Shown here: in pieces, positions 7,000 through 14,781 of the stretch | How positions within the stretch are numbered: the stretch's first letter is position 1 | How the letters are laid out: the number at the start of each line of letters is the position of its first letter | Origin: an uncultured Porphyromonadaceae bacterium | GTDB lineage: Bacteria > Bacteroidota > Bacteroidia > Bacteroidales > Muribaculaceae | Reading direction: 5' to 3' | NCBI GenBank assembly: GCA_900541865.1 | Contig: UQLO01000043.1 | Coordinates: 1-19,143, forward strand | Length of the DNA stretch: 19,143 nt | Program-made: the position numbers and the translations under genes | Notes under the pieces: generated by a model | What the model saw: the letters and a program-made list of their open reading frames with translations, nothing else | Database searches by the model: none | Told to the model about the DNA's origin: nothing

Positions 7000-7452
7000 A
7001 TGCTTAAAGGTATAATCGCCATCACCGGTAAACCCGGACTCTATAGACTGCTCAAACGCGGCAAAAACGCCCTCATCGTCGAAAACATCCAGACCGGCAA
7101 GCGCACCCCCTCCTACGCTTCGGACAAAGTAATCTCGCTGGCCGACGTCACCATGTACGCCGACCACGGCGATGTGCCTCTGCCCGAGGTGCTTACCAGC
7201 CTCTACAACGTTCAGGAGGGTAAGCCCGTCGACGTCAAGGCTCTCGGTGGCGACGACGCCATCCGCGAACTCTTCGCCAAGGTACTCCCCGACTACGAGC
7301 GCGACCGCGTCTACACCACCGACATCCGCAAGCTCTTTGCATGGTACAACATTCTGGTTGCAGCCGGCGTGACCGAGTTCAAGGACTCCGAAATCGCCGA
7401 AGACCAAGCTGCCGAAGCTGCCGAAGCCGCCGACGAAGCTCAGACCAAATAA
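7000..7452 (+). CDS. DUF5606 family protein, 150 aa
   Basis: MLKGIIAITGKPGLYRLLKR starts a compact domain of about 130 residues that I recognise as DUF5606, a Bacteroidetes-restricted family without an established function. The first ~50 residues look like a small beta-barrel (ALIVENIQTGKRTPSYASDK). The tail from about residue 130 is acidic and alanine-rich (AAEAAEAADEAQ). No signal peptide or membrane segment is seen, so it is probably cytoplasmic. It is a single-gene transcription unit with a clear promoter and a strong terminator, divergent from rpsP. Family assignment is good; the function is unknown. Confidence 0.85.
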   Translation: MLKGIIAITGKPGLYRLLKRGKNALIVENIQTGKRTPSYASDKVISLADVTMYADHGDVPLPEVLTSLYNVQEGKPVDVKALGGDDAIRELFAKVLPDYERDRVYTTDIRKLFAWYNILVAAGVTEFKDSEIAEDQAAEAAEAADEAQTK

Positions 7453-7480
7453 GAGGCTGTCTCCATAAAACGACATAACG

Positions 7481-7517
7481 CGTCCCGGCTTCAGCAGGAG
7501 TCGGGACGACTTTTTTT
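7481..7517 (+). terminator. Intrinsic terminator of the DUF5606 gene
   Basis: Stem CGTCCCG (7481-7487) / CGGGACG (7502-7508), extended inward by three more pairs, followed by seven T at 7511-7517. It lies 28 nt after the stop codon. Confidence 0.85.
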
Positions 7518-7572
7518 GGGGCAGTAATTCTCCTTTTTGCTCATTTTAGGTTTCCTTAACGCGCCGGAAGGC

Positions 7573-7601
7573 TGTTTTTACAGTTAAAATAAGTATATTT
7601 G
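7573..7601 (+). promoter_or_regulatory. Probable promoter of the M6 metalloprotease gene
   Basis: TATATTTG (7594-7601) matches the TAnnTTTG -7 element. The -33 position has only TG (7573-7574), so this half is weak. The start codon at 7698 implies a leader of roughly 90 nt with a GC-rich middle section (about 7617-7656). Confidence 0.5.
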
Positions 7602-7697
7602 CACGCTTAAAGCATCGTCGCCCCGGTCGCACTCACCTCGCGCGGGCGCGCCGCACTCACAATCATTATTAAAAATCAGAACATTAAACCAATACAA

Positions 7698-10256
7698 ATG
7701 AACAAAGCCCTTGCCTTGATTGCAGGACTCGCCCTGGGCAGCATGGCCGCTTACGCCGTGCCCGCCAAGCCGGGTCTGCGCACCGTCACCCAGCCCGACG
7801 GCACCACCATGCAGGTTGAGCTGAGGGGCGATGAATACTGCCACTTCTATATCGGCGCCGACGGCAAACCCATGCAGAAGGATGCCGACGGCTATCTTCG
7901 CTATGTAGTAGCCGCTCAGGACGGCTCCGTGGCCCTCACCGCCGATGCTGCGGCCGCCTCCGACACCCAAAGCGCCTTCCGCGCCCTCAACGCCGCCGCC
8001 ACTGCCGAACGCATCCGCATGCAGGCCGTCGACCCCTCCGTGGCTGCCGCTACTGTGGCCGCCAACGTGCGCGCCGCCGCCGAATCGGAAACGCTGCCGC
8101 AGAAAGGCATGGGCCTGATGGGTCGCCAGAACTTTCCGACAGTAGGCAACATCAAAAGCGTGGTAATTCTGGTGAGCTACAAAGACGTTGATTTCTCTGT
8201 CAGCAACCCCGCCGACTACTACCAGCGTCACCTCAACCAGGAAGGCTTCAGCGACTACAATGCCGTTGGCTCCTGCCGCGACTTCTTTATCGAGAACTCC
8301 AACGGCCTGTTCGTGCCCCAGTTCGACCTCTACGGACCCGTCAAACTGCAGTATAACCGCAGCTATTACGGCGGCGACACCTCCACCCGCAAGGACGTCA
8401 ACGCCTACAAGATGGTCATCGAAGCCTGCGCCGCTCTCGACCCGACCGTCGACTTCTCGCAGTACGACCTCGACGGCGACGGCGTAATCGACAATATCTA
8501 CGTTATCTACGCCGGCCAAGGCCAGGCCAGCTACGGCAGCGACGACACCGTGTGGCCCCACTCTTCGACAATCAACAACGGTCCGACCCACGACGGCGTG
8601 CGCGTAGGCCGCTATGCCACCTCCAACGAATGGGAATTCAACCGTCCCGACGGCATCGGCACCTTCGTCCACGAGTTCAGCCACGTGATGGGACTTCCCG
8701 ACCTCTACGAAACAACCTACTCCACCGGTTCGGTCACCCCCGGCGAATGGAGCACCATGGACCAGGGTCCCTACAACGGCAACGGCTGCTGCCCGCCCTA
8801 CTACAGCTCCTATGAGCGAAACGCTCTGGGTTGGATAGACCTCAAGGTAGTCGGCGAGCCCGAAAGCGTGCAACTTCAGCACATCGGCGCTTCCAACGAG
8901 GCATACATCATCCAGACCCCGCGCGACAACGAGTTCTTCCTTCTCGAAACCCGTATGCGCACCGGTTGGGATACCTACGTTCCCGGTCAGGGTCTGCTGG
9001 TTTGGCACATAGACTTCGACCAGAGCGTATTCACACAGAATATGGTAAACAACGACCCCACCCACCAGTATGTCGACATCGTTGAGTGCGGCGGCGAAAA
9101 GGGCGCAACCGGCGGCTATCCCTTCCCCGGCACCGCCTTCGCCAAAAAGCGCGAAATCAGCCCCGCCAAGAACTCGCTCAAACCCTGGCTCGGTCCGGTC
9201 GTTCCCCACTACATCACCGAAATCTACGAGCGCACACAGAGCGATGGCCCCAACTATATGAGCTTCCTCATCAACGGCGGCTCGGCAGCCCTCCAAACGC
9301 CTGTTGCCACTGAGGCCACCGAACTTTCCGCCACCGGATTTACCGCAAACTGGAGCGCCGTCGACGATGCGGCCGGCTATGCCCTGACCATCTATGCCGA
9401 AACTCCCGGCAGCGAGGCACCCGTCAACATTCCCTTCGGCACTGAGTCCGACAAGACTGTCGTCCTACCCGAAGGCTGGGCTTTCACCGGCGCCTCCAAC
9501 GACGTCTACACCACCGCCTCCTTCTGCGGCGAGGCCAAGCCCTCCCTGAAATTCAACGAAAACGGCATCAGCCTCACTTCTCCGCTGTTCTCGGCCGAAG
9601 TCGAGACAATGAGCTTCTTCCTTCGCGCCGGCGCCACCAAGGCTTCCAGCATGATTGTCGTTGAAGGTCGCAACGACGAAAGCGAACTTTGGAAGTCCGT
9701 GGCACAGCTCGTCGACCTCACCGTGGTCAACAACCGCGGCGACGTCTTCGAGTTCGACCTCGCCGACAGCCACGTTCGCCAAATCCGCATCACCTTCTAC
9801 GCCACCAGCGGCCGCTGCGGCCTCGACGACCTCAAACTGACCTTCGGCAATTCCTGCCGCAGCATCTTCGGCGACTACAAAGCCAAGAAAGTCGATGCCA
9901 ACTCCCACGCCGTTGCCGTCGAAGCCGGTGGTCCTGTCAAGTTCACCTACAGCGTGGCCGCTCTCGACTCCAAGGGCGTCGCCACAACCTCGTCGAACAC
10001 AATCAACGTGGACCTGAGCAACTACTCGGGTGTGACCAACATCACAGCCGACGCCGACTGGACCCTCACCACCGAAGGGCTCACCGCCGTCTACACCGGC
10101 ACTCCCGGCACCGTGATGACCGTCTACACCACCACCGGCGCCACCGTGGCTGCCGCTGTTGCCGACGCTTCCGGCCGTGCTGCCGTCGAGCTGCCCTCCG
10201 CCGGCCTCTACATCCTCCACACGCCTCAGGGCAGCGTGAAGGCAATCGCCAAGTAA
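7698..10256 (+). CDS. Secreted M6-family (immune inhibitor A-like) zinc metalloprotease, 852 aa
   Basis: Signal peptide MNKALALIAGLALGSMAAYA with likely cleavage after residue 20. A propeptide-like region runs to about residue 145. The catalytic domain holds the zinc motif HEFSHVMGLPD (H325, E326, H329, D335) and a likely Met-turn STMDQG (M354). A calcium-type loop DLDGDGVID lies at 257-265. A fibronectin-III-like segment starts near residue 530, then comes a jelly-roll-like region. The last ~75 residues (VMTVYTTTGATV, then AGLYILHTPQGSVKAIAK) resemble the type IX secretion sorting domain of Bacteroidetes. All expected catalytic residues are present, so it should be an active extracellular or surface protease. 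The physiological substrate is not evident. It is a stand-alone transcription unit with its own terminator. Confidence 0.9.
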   Translation: MNKALALIAGLALGSMAAYAVPAKPGLRTVTQPDGTTMQVELRGDEYCHFYIGADGKPMQKDADGYLRYVVAAQDGSVALTADAAAASDTQSAFRALNAAATAERIRMQAVDPSVAAATVAANVRAAAESETLPQKGMGLMGRQNFPTVGNIKSVVILVSYKDVDFSVSNPADYYQRHLNQEGFSDYNAVGSCRDFFIENSNGLFVPQFDLYGPVKLQYNRSYYGGDTSTRKDVNAYKMVIEACAALDPTVDFSQYDLDGDGVIDNIYVIYAGQGQASYGSDDTVWPHSSTINNGPTHDGVRVGRYATSNEWEFNRPDGIGTFVHEFSHVMGLPDLYETTYSTGSVTPGEWSTMDQGPYNGNGCCPPYYSSYERNALGWIDLKVVGEPESVQLQHIGASNEAYIIQTPRDNEFFLLETRMRTGWDTYVPGQGLLVWHIDFDQSVFTQNMVNNDPTHQYVDIVECGGEKGATGGYPFPGTAFAKKREISPAKNSLKPWLGPVVPHYITEIYERTQSDGPNYMSFLINGGSAALQTPVATEATELSATGFTANWSAVDDAAGYALTIYAETPGSEAPVNIPFGTESDKTVVLPEGWAFTGASNDVYTTASFCGEAKPSLKFNENGISLTSPLFSAEVETMSFFLRAGATKASSMIVVEGRNDESELWKSVAQLVDLTVVNNRGDVFEFDLADSHVRQIRITFYATSGRCGLDDLKLTFGNSCRSIFGDYKAKKVDANSHAVAVEAGGPVKFTYSVAALDSKGVATTSSNTINVDLSNYSGVTNITADADWTLTTEGLTAVYTGTPGTVMTVYTTTGATVAAAVADASGRAAVELPSAGLYILHTPQGSVKAIAK

Positions 10257-10287
10257 GCACACCTTATTATAAAGGACAAACCGACAC

Positions 10288-10323
10288 TTGCCGCATCCCT
10301 GACCGGGGTGCGGCAATTTTTTT
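10288..10323 (+). terminator. Intrinsic terminator of the M6 protease gene
   Basis: Stem TTGCCGCA (10288-10295) / TGCGGCAA (10309-10316) followed by seven T (10317-10323), 31 nt after the stop codon. Confidence 0.88.
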
Positions 10324-10368
10324 GCTCTTTTTTGAACCGGCTTACACGAAAGCACACAAAAAATGTAC

Positions 10369-10415
10369 GCCATTGCACGCCAACTTTGCGCTATAATGGC
10401 TAACTTTGCGCTATA
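10369..10415 (+). promoter_or_regulatory. Duplicated promoter element with palindrome upstream of pta-ackA
   Basis: The 14-mer AACTTTGCGCTATA occurs twice, at 10382-10395 and 10402-10415, exactly 20 bp apart. The second copy forms TAACTTTG (10401-10408), an exact -7 element; the first reads CAACTTTG. An inverted repeat GCCATT (10369-10374) / AATGGC (10395-10400) brackets the first copy and abuts the second. No good TTTG box sits at the -33 spacing, so activation by a bound protein is possible. It lies about 50 nt before the pta start. Confidence 0.5.
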
Positions 10416-10461
10416 AAAACAACACCAAGAGCTTACAGCCCTAAACATAGAACACGGCTCA

Positions 10462-11478
10462 ATGAACCTATTTGAAAAACTCACAGCCAAAGCGCTCGCC
10501 AATCCGCAGCGCATAGTGCTCCCGGAAGGCCTCGAGCCTCGCACCCTCACAGCCGCCGACCGCATCATCGCCGACGGCCTGGCCAAAATCATCCTCATCG
10601 GCAATCCCACCGAGATTCTGGCAATGGCCAAAGATCTCAACCTGCCCAACATACCCAAGGCAACCCTGGTGGACCCAGCCGACGACAAAGTCATCGACCG
10701 CTACGCCCGCCTCTTCTACGAGCTCCGCAAATCGAAGGGCATCACAATGGAAGAAGCTCGCCTGACCACTGCCAACCCGCTCTACCTGGGCTGCCTGATG
10801 GTTAAGGCCGGCGACGCCGACGGCCAAGTTGCCGGAGCCATGAACACCACGGGCAATGTGCTCCGCGCAGCCTTCCAAGTCATCAAAACCATACCGGGCA
10901 TCAGCGTTGTCTCCGGTGCTTTCGTAATGCTCCTCCCCGAAGGCTCGCCCTACGGTCAGGACGGTATCCTGATTTTCGCCGACTGCGCTGTAGTTCCCGA
11001 CCCCAATGCCGAGGAACTCGCCCAAATCGCCGTGGCCGCCGCACGCACCGCACGCGACATTGCCGGCATCCAGCCCCGCGTGGCTATACTCTCCTTCTCC
11101 ACCAAGGGTTCCGCAAAGAGTCCCGCCGTCGACAAGGTTATCGAAGCCACCGAAATCGCCCACCGCATGGCACCCGAGCTCATGCTCGACGGCGAGCTGC
11201 AGGCCGATGCCGCCATCGTGCCCTCCGTGGCCCACAGCAAGGCTCCCAACAGTCCCCTTAGCGGCAAAGCCAACGTGTTGGTATTCCCCAACCTCGAAGT
11301 GGGCAACATCGCCTACAAGCTCGTGCAGCGTCTGGGCGGCGTGCAGGCCGTGGGTCCCGTACTCCAGGGCCTGGCCGCTCCCGTCAACGACCTTTCGCGC
11401 GGCTGCTATCCCGAGGATATCTACAAAACCATCATCATAACCTGCAACCAGGCCATAGGCTTGAAGGAAAACAAATGA
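10462..11478 (+). CDS. pta: Phosphate acetyltransferase
   Basis: 338 aa, the short single-domain form of Pta. It converts acetyl-CoA and phosphate to acetyl phosphate and CoA in the cytoplasm. Family features include RIVLPEGLEPRTLTAADRI near the N-terminus, the NPLYLGCLMVKAGDADGQVA block, and APVNDLSRG with Ser312-Arg313, corresponding to the active-site Ser-Arg of characterised enzymes. The N-terminal regulatory domain of the long E. coli form is absent. The TGA overlaps the ackA ATG (ATGA, 11475-11478). With AckA it makes the acetate and ATP-yielding branch expected for a fermentative gut anaerobe. Confidence 0.97.
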   Translation: MNLFEKLTAKALANPQRIVLPEGLEPRTLTAADRIIADGLAKIILIGNPTEILAMAKDLNLPNIPKATLVDPADDKVIDRYARLFYELRKSKGITMEEARLTTANPLYLGCLMVKAGDADGQVAGAMNTTGNVLRAAFQVIKTIPGISVVSGAFVMLLPEGSPYGQDGILIFADCAVVPDPNAEELAQIAVAAARTARDIAGIQPRVAILSFSTKGSAKSPAVDKVIEATEIAHRMAPELMLDGELQADAAIVPSVAHSKAPNSPLSGKANVLVFPNLEVGNIAYKLVQRLGGVQAVGPVLQGLAAPVNDLSRGCYPEDIYKTIIITCNQAIGLKENK

Positions 11479-12686
11479 AAATACTTGTTCTTAACTCCGG
11501 CTCCAGCTCCGTAAAGTATAAACTCATCGATCTGGAGGGTTCCACGGACCGCACTATGGCCGAAGGCGGCGTAGAAAAAATCGGCCTCCCCGGCGGCTTC
11601 CTCAAATTCAAGCTGCCCGACGGCAACAAAGAAACCGTTGAACTTGGCAAAATCGACCACCGCCAGGCCATCGAAGCCATACTTGCCAACCTCACCGACC
11701 CGAAGGTGGGCTGCATCAGCAACTATGGCGAAATCGACGCAGTAGGCCACCGCGTGGTTCACGGCGGCGAGAAATTCGCCCAGTCGGTGCTCATCGACGA
11801 CGACGTTATCGCCAAAGTCCGCGAGTGCTACGACCTGGCGCCTCTCCACAACCCGGCCAACATCACCGGCATCGAGGCCATCAGCGCCATCCTGCCCGAC
11901 GTGCCCCAGGTAGGCGTGTTCGACACCGCTTTCCACCAGACCATGCCGGCCAAGGCATATATGTATGCCATTCCCTATAAATTCTATCAGGAGGATGGCG
12001 TGCGGCGCTACGGCTTCCACGGCACCAGCCACCGCTACGTCAGCGCCCGCGTGTGCGAATTCCTCGGTGTGGACATCGAAAAGCAGAAAATAATCACCTG
12101 CCACATCGGCAACGGCGCCTCCATGGCCGCCATCGTCGACGGCAAGTGTGTCGACACCTCGATGGGCCTCACCCCGACCGAAGGTCTGATGATGGGCACC
12201 CGCGTGGGCGACATCGACCCCGGTGCCCTCACCTACCTGATGAACAAGCACAAACTCACCGCCGACCAACTCCAGAACCTCATCAACAAGGAGAGCGGCG
12301 TACTCGGCGTGAGCGGCGTCAGCAACGACATGCGCGAAATAGAAGCCGCCATCGCCGAGGGCAACGAGCGCGCCCGTCTGGCCCTGGATATGTATATGCT
12401 CCGTATCACCAAGTACATCGGCGCCTATGCAGCCGAAATGGGTGGCGTCGACATCATCGTCTTCACCGGCGGCGTCGGCGAAAACCAGAAGGGCCTGCGC
12501 GCCGACGTGTGCGCTCCCTTGGGCTTCATGGGAGTGGAAATCGACCGCGCCAAAAACGACACCGTACGCGGCATAGAGGCCGAAATCAGCACACCGGCCA
12601 GCAAGGTGAAGGTCTGCGTCATCCCCACCGACGAAGAACTCACCATTGCCCGCGACACTCAGGCCATCGTCTCGGCCCGCCACTGA
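11475..12686 (+). CDS. ackA: Acetate kinase
   Basis: 403 aa, ASKHA-fold kinase that transfers phosphate from acetyl phosphate to ADP. Motifs in order: LNSGSSSVKY (N7), GHRVVHGG (R93), VFDTAFHQTM (catalytic Asp150), GFHGTSHR (180-187), HIGNGASM (210-217) and FTGGVGEN (E336). All expected active-site residues are present and the length is typical. The start overlaps the pta stop by 4 bp, so the pair is co-transcribed and probably translationally coupled. A strong hairpin terminator follows 15 nt after the stop. Confidence 0.98.
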   Translation: MKILVLNSGSSSVKYKLIDLEGSTDRTMAEGGVEKIGLPGGFLKFKLPDGNKETVELGKIDHRQAIEAILANLTDPKVGCISNYGEIDAVGHRVVHGGEKFAQSVLIDDDVIAKVRECYDLAPLHNPANITGIEAISAILPDVPQVGVFDTAFHQTMPAKAYMYAIPYKFYQEDGVRRYGFHGTSHRYVSARVCEFLGVDIEKQKIITCHIGNGASMAAIVDGKCVDTSMGLTPTEGLMMGTRVGDIDPGALTYLMNKHKLTADQLQNLINKESGVLGVSGVSNDMREIEAAIAEGNERARLALDMYMLRITKYIGAYAAEMGGVDIIVFTGGVGENQKGLRADVCAPLGFMGVEIDRAKNDTVRGIEAEISTPASKVKVCVIPTDEELTIARDTQAIVSARH

Positions 12687-12701
12687 TTCAACGTCCTACA
12701 G

Positions 12702-12749
12702 ACAATCAAAAAAACGGCAGCCGGGATCGGCCGCCGTTTTTTTGATTGT
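12702..12749. terminator. Bidirectional terminator between convergent ackA and the 53-aa gene
   Basis: Perfect 17-bp inverted repeat ACAATCAAAAAAACGGC (12702-12718) / GCCGTTTTTTTGATTGT (12733-12749), with further G/C pairs inside. Each arm carries a run of seven A or T, so both convergent transcripts would be ended with a U tract. Confidence 0.9.
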
Positions 12750-12753
12750 TATG

Positions 12754-12915
12754 TCAGGGCATTTTGTTGTCGGTGTCGCGCGGGTTGTTGTTGAGTATTC
12801 GCGTTTCCTGCTTTACCAGACGGGGGTTGGTCTTATCGCGGTCGGCGGAGTCGACAGCCGCACCGGGATAGTCCTGCAAGGGCTTTTCGGCGGCTTTATT
12901 CTTGGTATGTTTCAT
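12754..12915 (-). CDS. Small hydrophilic protein, 53 aa
   Basis: ATG at 12915 and TGA at 12754-12756. It begins MKHTKNKAAEKPLQDYPGA and ends RDTDNKMP. The protein is very polar, rich in Lys, Asp, Asn, Pro and Ala, with no Cys or Trp, no signal peptide and no membrane segment; it is probably disordered. I recall similar short KP.Q.YP proteins in Bacteroidales genomes but cannot name a family. It lies 58 bp downstream of dgt on the same strand and ends right at the bidirectional terminator. The reading frame therefore coincides with the end of a transcription unit, which supports its being real. It is too short for many gene finders. Confidence 0.55.
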   Translation of the reverse strand: MKHTKNKAAEKPLQDYPGAAVDSADRDKTNPRLVKQETRILNNNPRDTDNKMP

Positions 12916-12973
12916 AGTTTTTGATAGTTTGATTTACTATTGAAACACTGCCGACAGGCCGAAGGTTCACCTT

Positions 12974-14335
12974 TCAGACGGCGGGCAGGGAGAGGCCGTT
13001 GAGCTTGCGGTAGAGGTCGAGAGCGTAGACGTCGGTCATGCCCGAGAGGTGGTCGAGGACGGCTTGCAGACGGCCGTAGAGCGTCGGAGCCTGCACGTTG
13101 TACTGCTCGGGGAATTTCGAAAGCAGCAGCCGCGAGTAGTTGAGCTGCGGATTAGTGACAGCGTGAACCATGCGCTGAAGGAGTTCGGAGATGATGCGGT
13201 TGCCGGCCAGCTCGATGTCGACCACATCGGGTGCGCAGTAGATTTTTGCCCACGATATTTCGTTGCAGCGGGCATAGCCTTCTCGCGGCAGATCGGGGAG
13301 GACGTTGAGCAGGGACTTGTCGAAGGTGCCGGCGAGAATGGCTTCTTCGTTTTCGATGAAGGCTCGGGCACATTCGTCGACCAAGGTTCCGACCACACAG
13401 GAGCGAAGGTATGCAATCTTTTCGTTTGGGTCGGTCACCGAAGCCATGACACGTTCCATCGAGGCACGGCGGTCCGGGCCGAAAAAGCCCATAAAGGCCT
13501 CGGTCACCTCGGCCGTGGTGAGGATTTTGAGTTTATGGGCATCCTCAATGTCCATCACTTCATAGCAAATATCGTCGGCGGCCTCAACGATGAATACCAA
13601 CGGATGGCGTGCAAAGCGCAGAGGCTCGCCGGGCGCGGAGAGGCGCAGCATACCGAGCTCGGAGGCAACTTTTACGAAATCGTCGCGTTCGGAGTCGAAG
13701 AATCCGAATTTGCCCTTCTTGGCCAAAGTGCTCTCGTGGGGATATTTCACGATGGAGCCCAGCGTGGAGTAAGTCATTGCGAATCCACCCTTGCGTCGCC
13801 CCTCGAACTGGTGAGTGAGCACGCGGAATGCGTTGGCATTGCCCTCGAAGTGGATAAGGTCGGTCCACTGCACCTCCGACAGACTCCCCTGCAACTCTGC
13901 ACCGGGGCCCTCGCTGAAGAAAGTGCCTATCGCGCGCTCGCCGCTGTGGCCGAAAGGCGGGTTGCCAAGGTCATGGGCCAGACAGGCAGCCGCCACGATG
14001 TCGCCCAAATGCTCGAATACGCCGGCACCGTCTTGCCCGTACTTTGCGCGCAGCGACACTGCCACATTGTCGGCCATCGATTTGCCCACACAGGCAACCT
14101 CCATGGAGTGGGTAAGGCGGTTGTGGACGAAGATGCTTCCCGGGAGGGGGAAAACCTGCGTTTTATTCTGCAGCCGTCGGAAAGGGCTTGAGAACACAAG
14201 CCGGTCGTAGTCGCGCCGAAAGTCGGTGCGGGTTGTTGATTTCTTGGGGTCGTGCCAGTCCTCGAGGCCGAAGCGCTTGTCGTTGACAAGTCGAGCCCAG
14301 TCCATCTTCGCACCGGCGGTAAGGGGAGTTGTCAT
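12974..14335 (-). CDS. dgt: Deoxyguanosinetriphosphate triphosphohydrolase (dGTPase)
   Basis: HD-domain enzyme that hydrolyses dGTP (and often other dNTPs) to the nucleoside and triphosphate, affecting dNTP balance. Metal-binding motifs are visible: VHNRLTHSMEV (first His), CLAHDLGNPPFGHSGE (His-Asp plus downstream His), and a later Asp-rich helix VEAADDICYEV. The frame opens as far as 14380, but a -7 promoter element TACTTTTG occupies 14358-14365, so that ATG would be upstream of transcription. I use the ATG at 14335 (MTTPLTAGAK, 453 aa). ATG 14350 would be almost leaderless, and ATG 14305 (MDWARL) matches where many family members begin. Identity is certain; the start is not. Confidence 0.95.
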   Translation of the reverse strand: MTTPLTAGAKMDWARLVNDKRFGLEDWHDPKKSTTRTDFRRDYDRLVFSSPFRRLQNKTQVFPLPGSIFVHNRLTHSMEVACVGKSMADNVAVSLRAKYGQDGAGVFEHLGDIVAAACLAHDLGNPPFGHSGERAIGTFFSEGPGAELQGSLSEVQWTDLIHFEGNANAFRVLTHQFEGRRKGGFAMTYSTLGSIVKYPHESTLAKKGKFGFFDSERDDFVKVASELGMLRLSAPGEPLRFARHPLVFIVEAADDICYEVMDIEDAHKLKILTTAEVTEAFMGFFGPDRRASMERVMASVTDPNEKIAYLRSCVVGTLVDECARAFIENEEAILAGTFDKSLLNVLPDLPREGYARCNEISWAKIYCAPDVVDIELAGNRIISELLQRMVHAVTNPQLNYSRLLLSKFPEQYNVQAPTLYGRLQAVLDHLSGMTDVYALDLYRKLNGLSLPAV

Positions 14336-14357
14336 TTCTGTTTGCTTCATTTTAGCG

Positions 14358-14365
14358 CAAAAGTA
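14358..14365 (-). promoter_or_regulatory. dgt: -7 element of the dgt promoter
   Basis: Minus-strand TACTTTTG matches TAnnTTTG. No convincing TTTG is found about 20 nt upstream. It helps decide the dgt start, since transcription would begin near 14352. Confidence 0.5.
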
Positions 14366-14448
14366 ACCAAAAATATCCATTCAGCAGCCTCCGTCCTCTC
14401 CTAAAATCGAAAAATATACTGCAAATTACTTTTGAACCGCTAAAAAAA

Positions 14449-14480
14449 TTTGGGACATTTAAAATAAATGCATAACTTTG
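14449..14480 (+). promoter_or_regulatory. Strong promoter of the putative small RNA
   Basis: TTTG (14449-14452), 20-nt spacer, TAACTTTG (14473-14480): both boxes match the Bacteroidetes consensus exactly. No substantial reading frame follows within the transcript, which ends at a hairpin terminator about 175 nt on. Confidence 0.75.
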
Positions 14481-14485
14481 TGGCA

Positions 14486-14661
14486 TCATTTGGAGGGGAT
14501 GCCGTTAGCTCAACTCCAAATATCCCAAAAGTCACTACAAACTTGGCGCAGCCCGTATGCTTAAGCAAGGTATGCTGCCATGGAACAAAATATTGGTTTG
14601 TGTGTAATTCTTGACACACTATTGAGCCCGAGCTTCGTGAGAAGACCGGGCTCTCTTCTTT
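14486..14661 (+). ncRNA. Putative structured small RNA, about 175 nt, unknown family
   Basis: Bounded by a consensus promoter (14449-14480) and an intrinsic terminator (14624-14661). Between them are several hairpins. ATTTGGAG (14488-14495) pairs with CTCCAAAT (14514-14521). GGGAT (14496-14500) could pair with ATCCC (14522-14526), giving a pseudoknot. CCA and AAGT pair with ACTTGG around 14525-14546. ACAAA/TTTGT and TGTGT/ACACA stems fall within 14584-14620. It contains only tiny reading frames, such as a 21-codon one at 14499-14564, with no sign of selection that I can judge. Candidates are a 6S RNA or another Bacteroidales sRNA. I cannot fit the usual long 6S hairpin with paired ends, so I leave the family open. 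It could instead be an attenuated leader of recJ. Confidence 0.55.
14624..14661 (+). terminator. Intrinsic terminator of the small RNA
   Basis: GAGCCCG (14624-14630) / CGGGCTC (14647-14653), with an inner stem CTTC/GAAG capped by a GTGA tetraloop (GNRA type). The T-rich tail TCTTCTTT follows at 14654-14661. Confidence 0.8.
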
Positions 14662-14781
14662 GCGGCAACCTCAATGGATCGGGCCGCTGCGAAACAATTT
14701 TCAAATCTCCATTTTTCCATTTTCCATTTCGCCGAAGGCGATTTTAACACTCCGGCGGCGGGCTATACGGATTATTTTTTG
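14662..14781. other. Spacer between the small RNA and recJ
   Basis: No gene is seen. It holds a short tandem repeat of CCATTTTT / CCATTTT / CCATTT (14709-14729) followed at once by a tiny hairpin CGCC-GAA-GGCG (14730-14740) and TTTT. This might be a second, weak terminator. Confidence 0.35.

Noticed and set aside
7584..9296. 570-codon minus-strand frame opposite the M6 protease
   Set aside because: Shadow of a GC-rich gene, rich in Val, Gly and Ala, with no family motif. It also runs through the protease promoter and leader.
9465..10694. 409-codon minus-strand frame spanning the protease end and pta start
   Set aside because: Crosses an intrinsic terminator and the pta promoter and is low-complexity; antisense artefact.
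11421..12683. 420-codon minus-strand frame opposite ackA
   Set aside because: Mirror of ackA codon structure with no own motif.
14486..14661. Small RNA considered as tmRNA or SRP RNA
   Set aside because: Too short for tmRNA with no tag-like frame or tRNA-like ends, and it lacks the conserved SRP GGAAG/AGCA apical loop.
14709..14729. CCATTTTT tandem copies considered as a CRISPR or iteron array
   Set aside because: Three copies of unequal 6-8 bp units without spacers; simple sequence slippage explains them.
14580..14747. 55-codon frame MEQNIGLCVILDTLLSPSF... through the small RNA terminator
   Set aside because: It reads through the terminator hairpin and a low-complexity tract and has no coding character.
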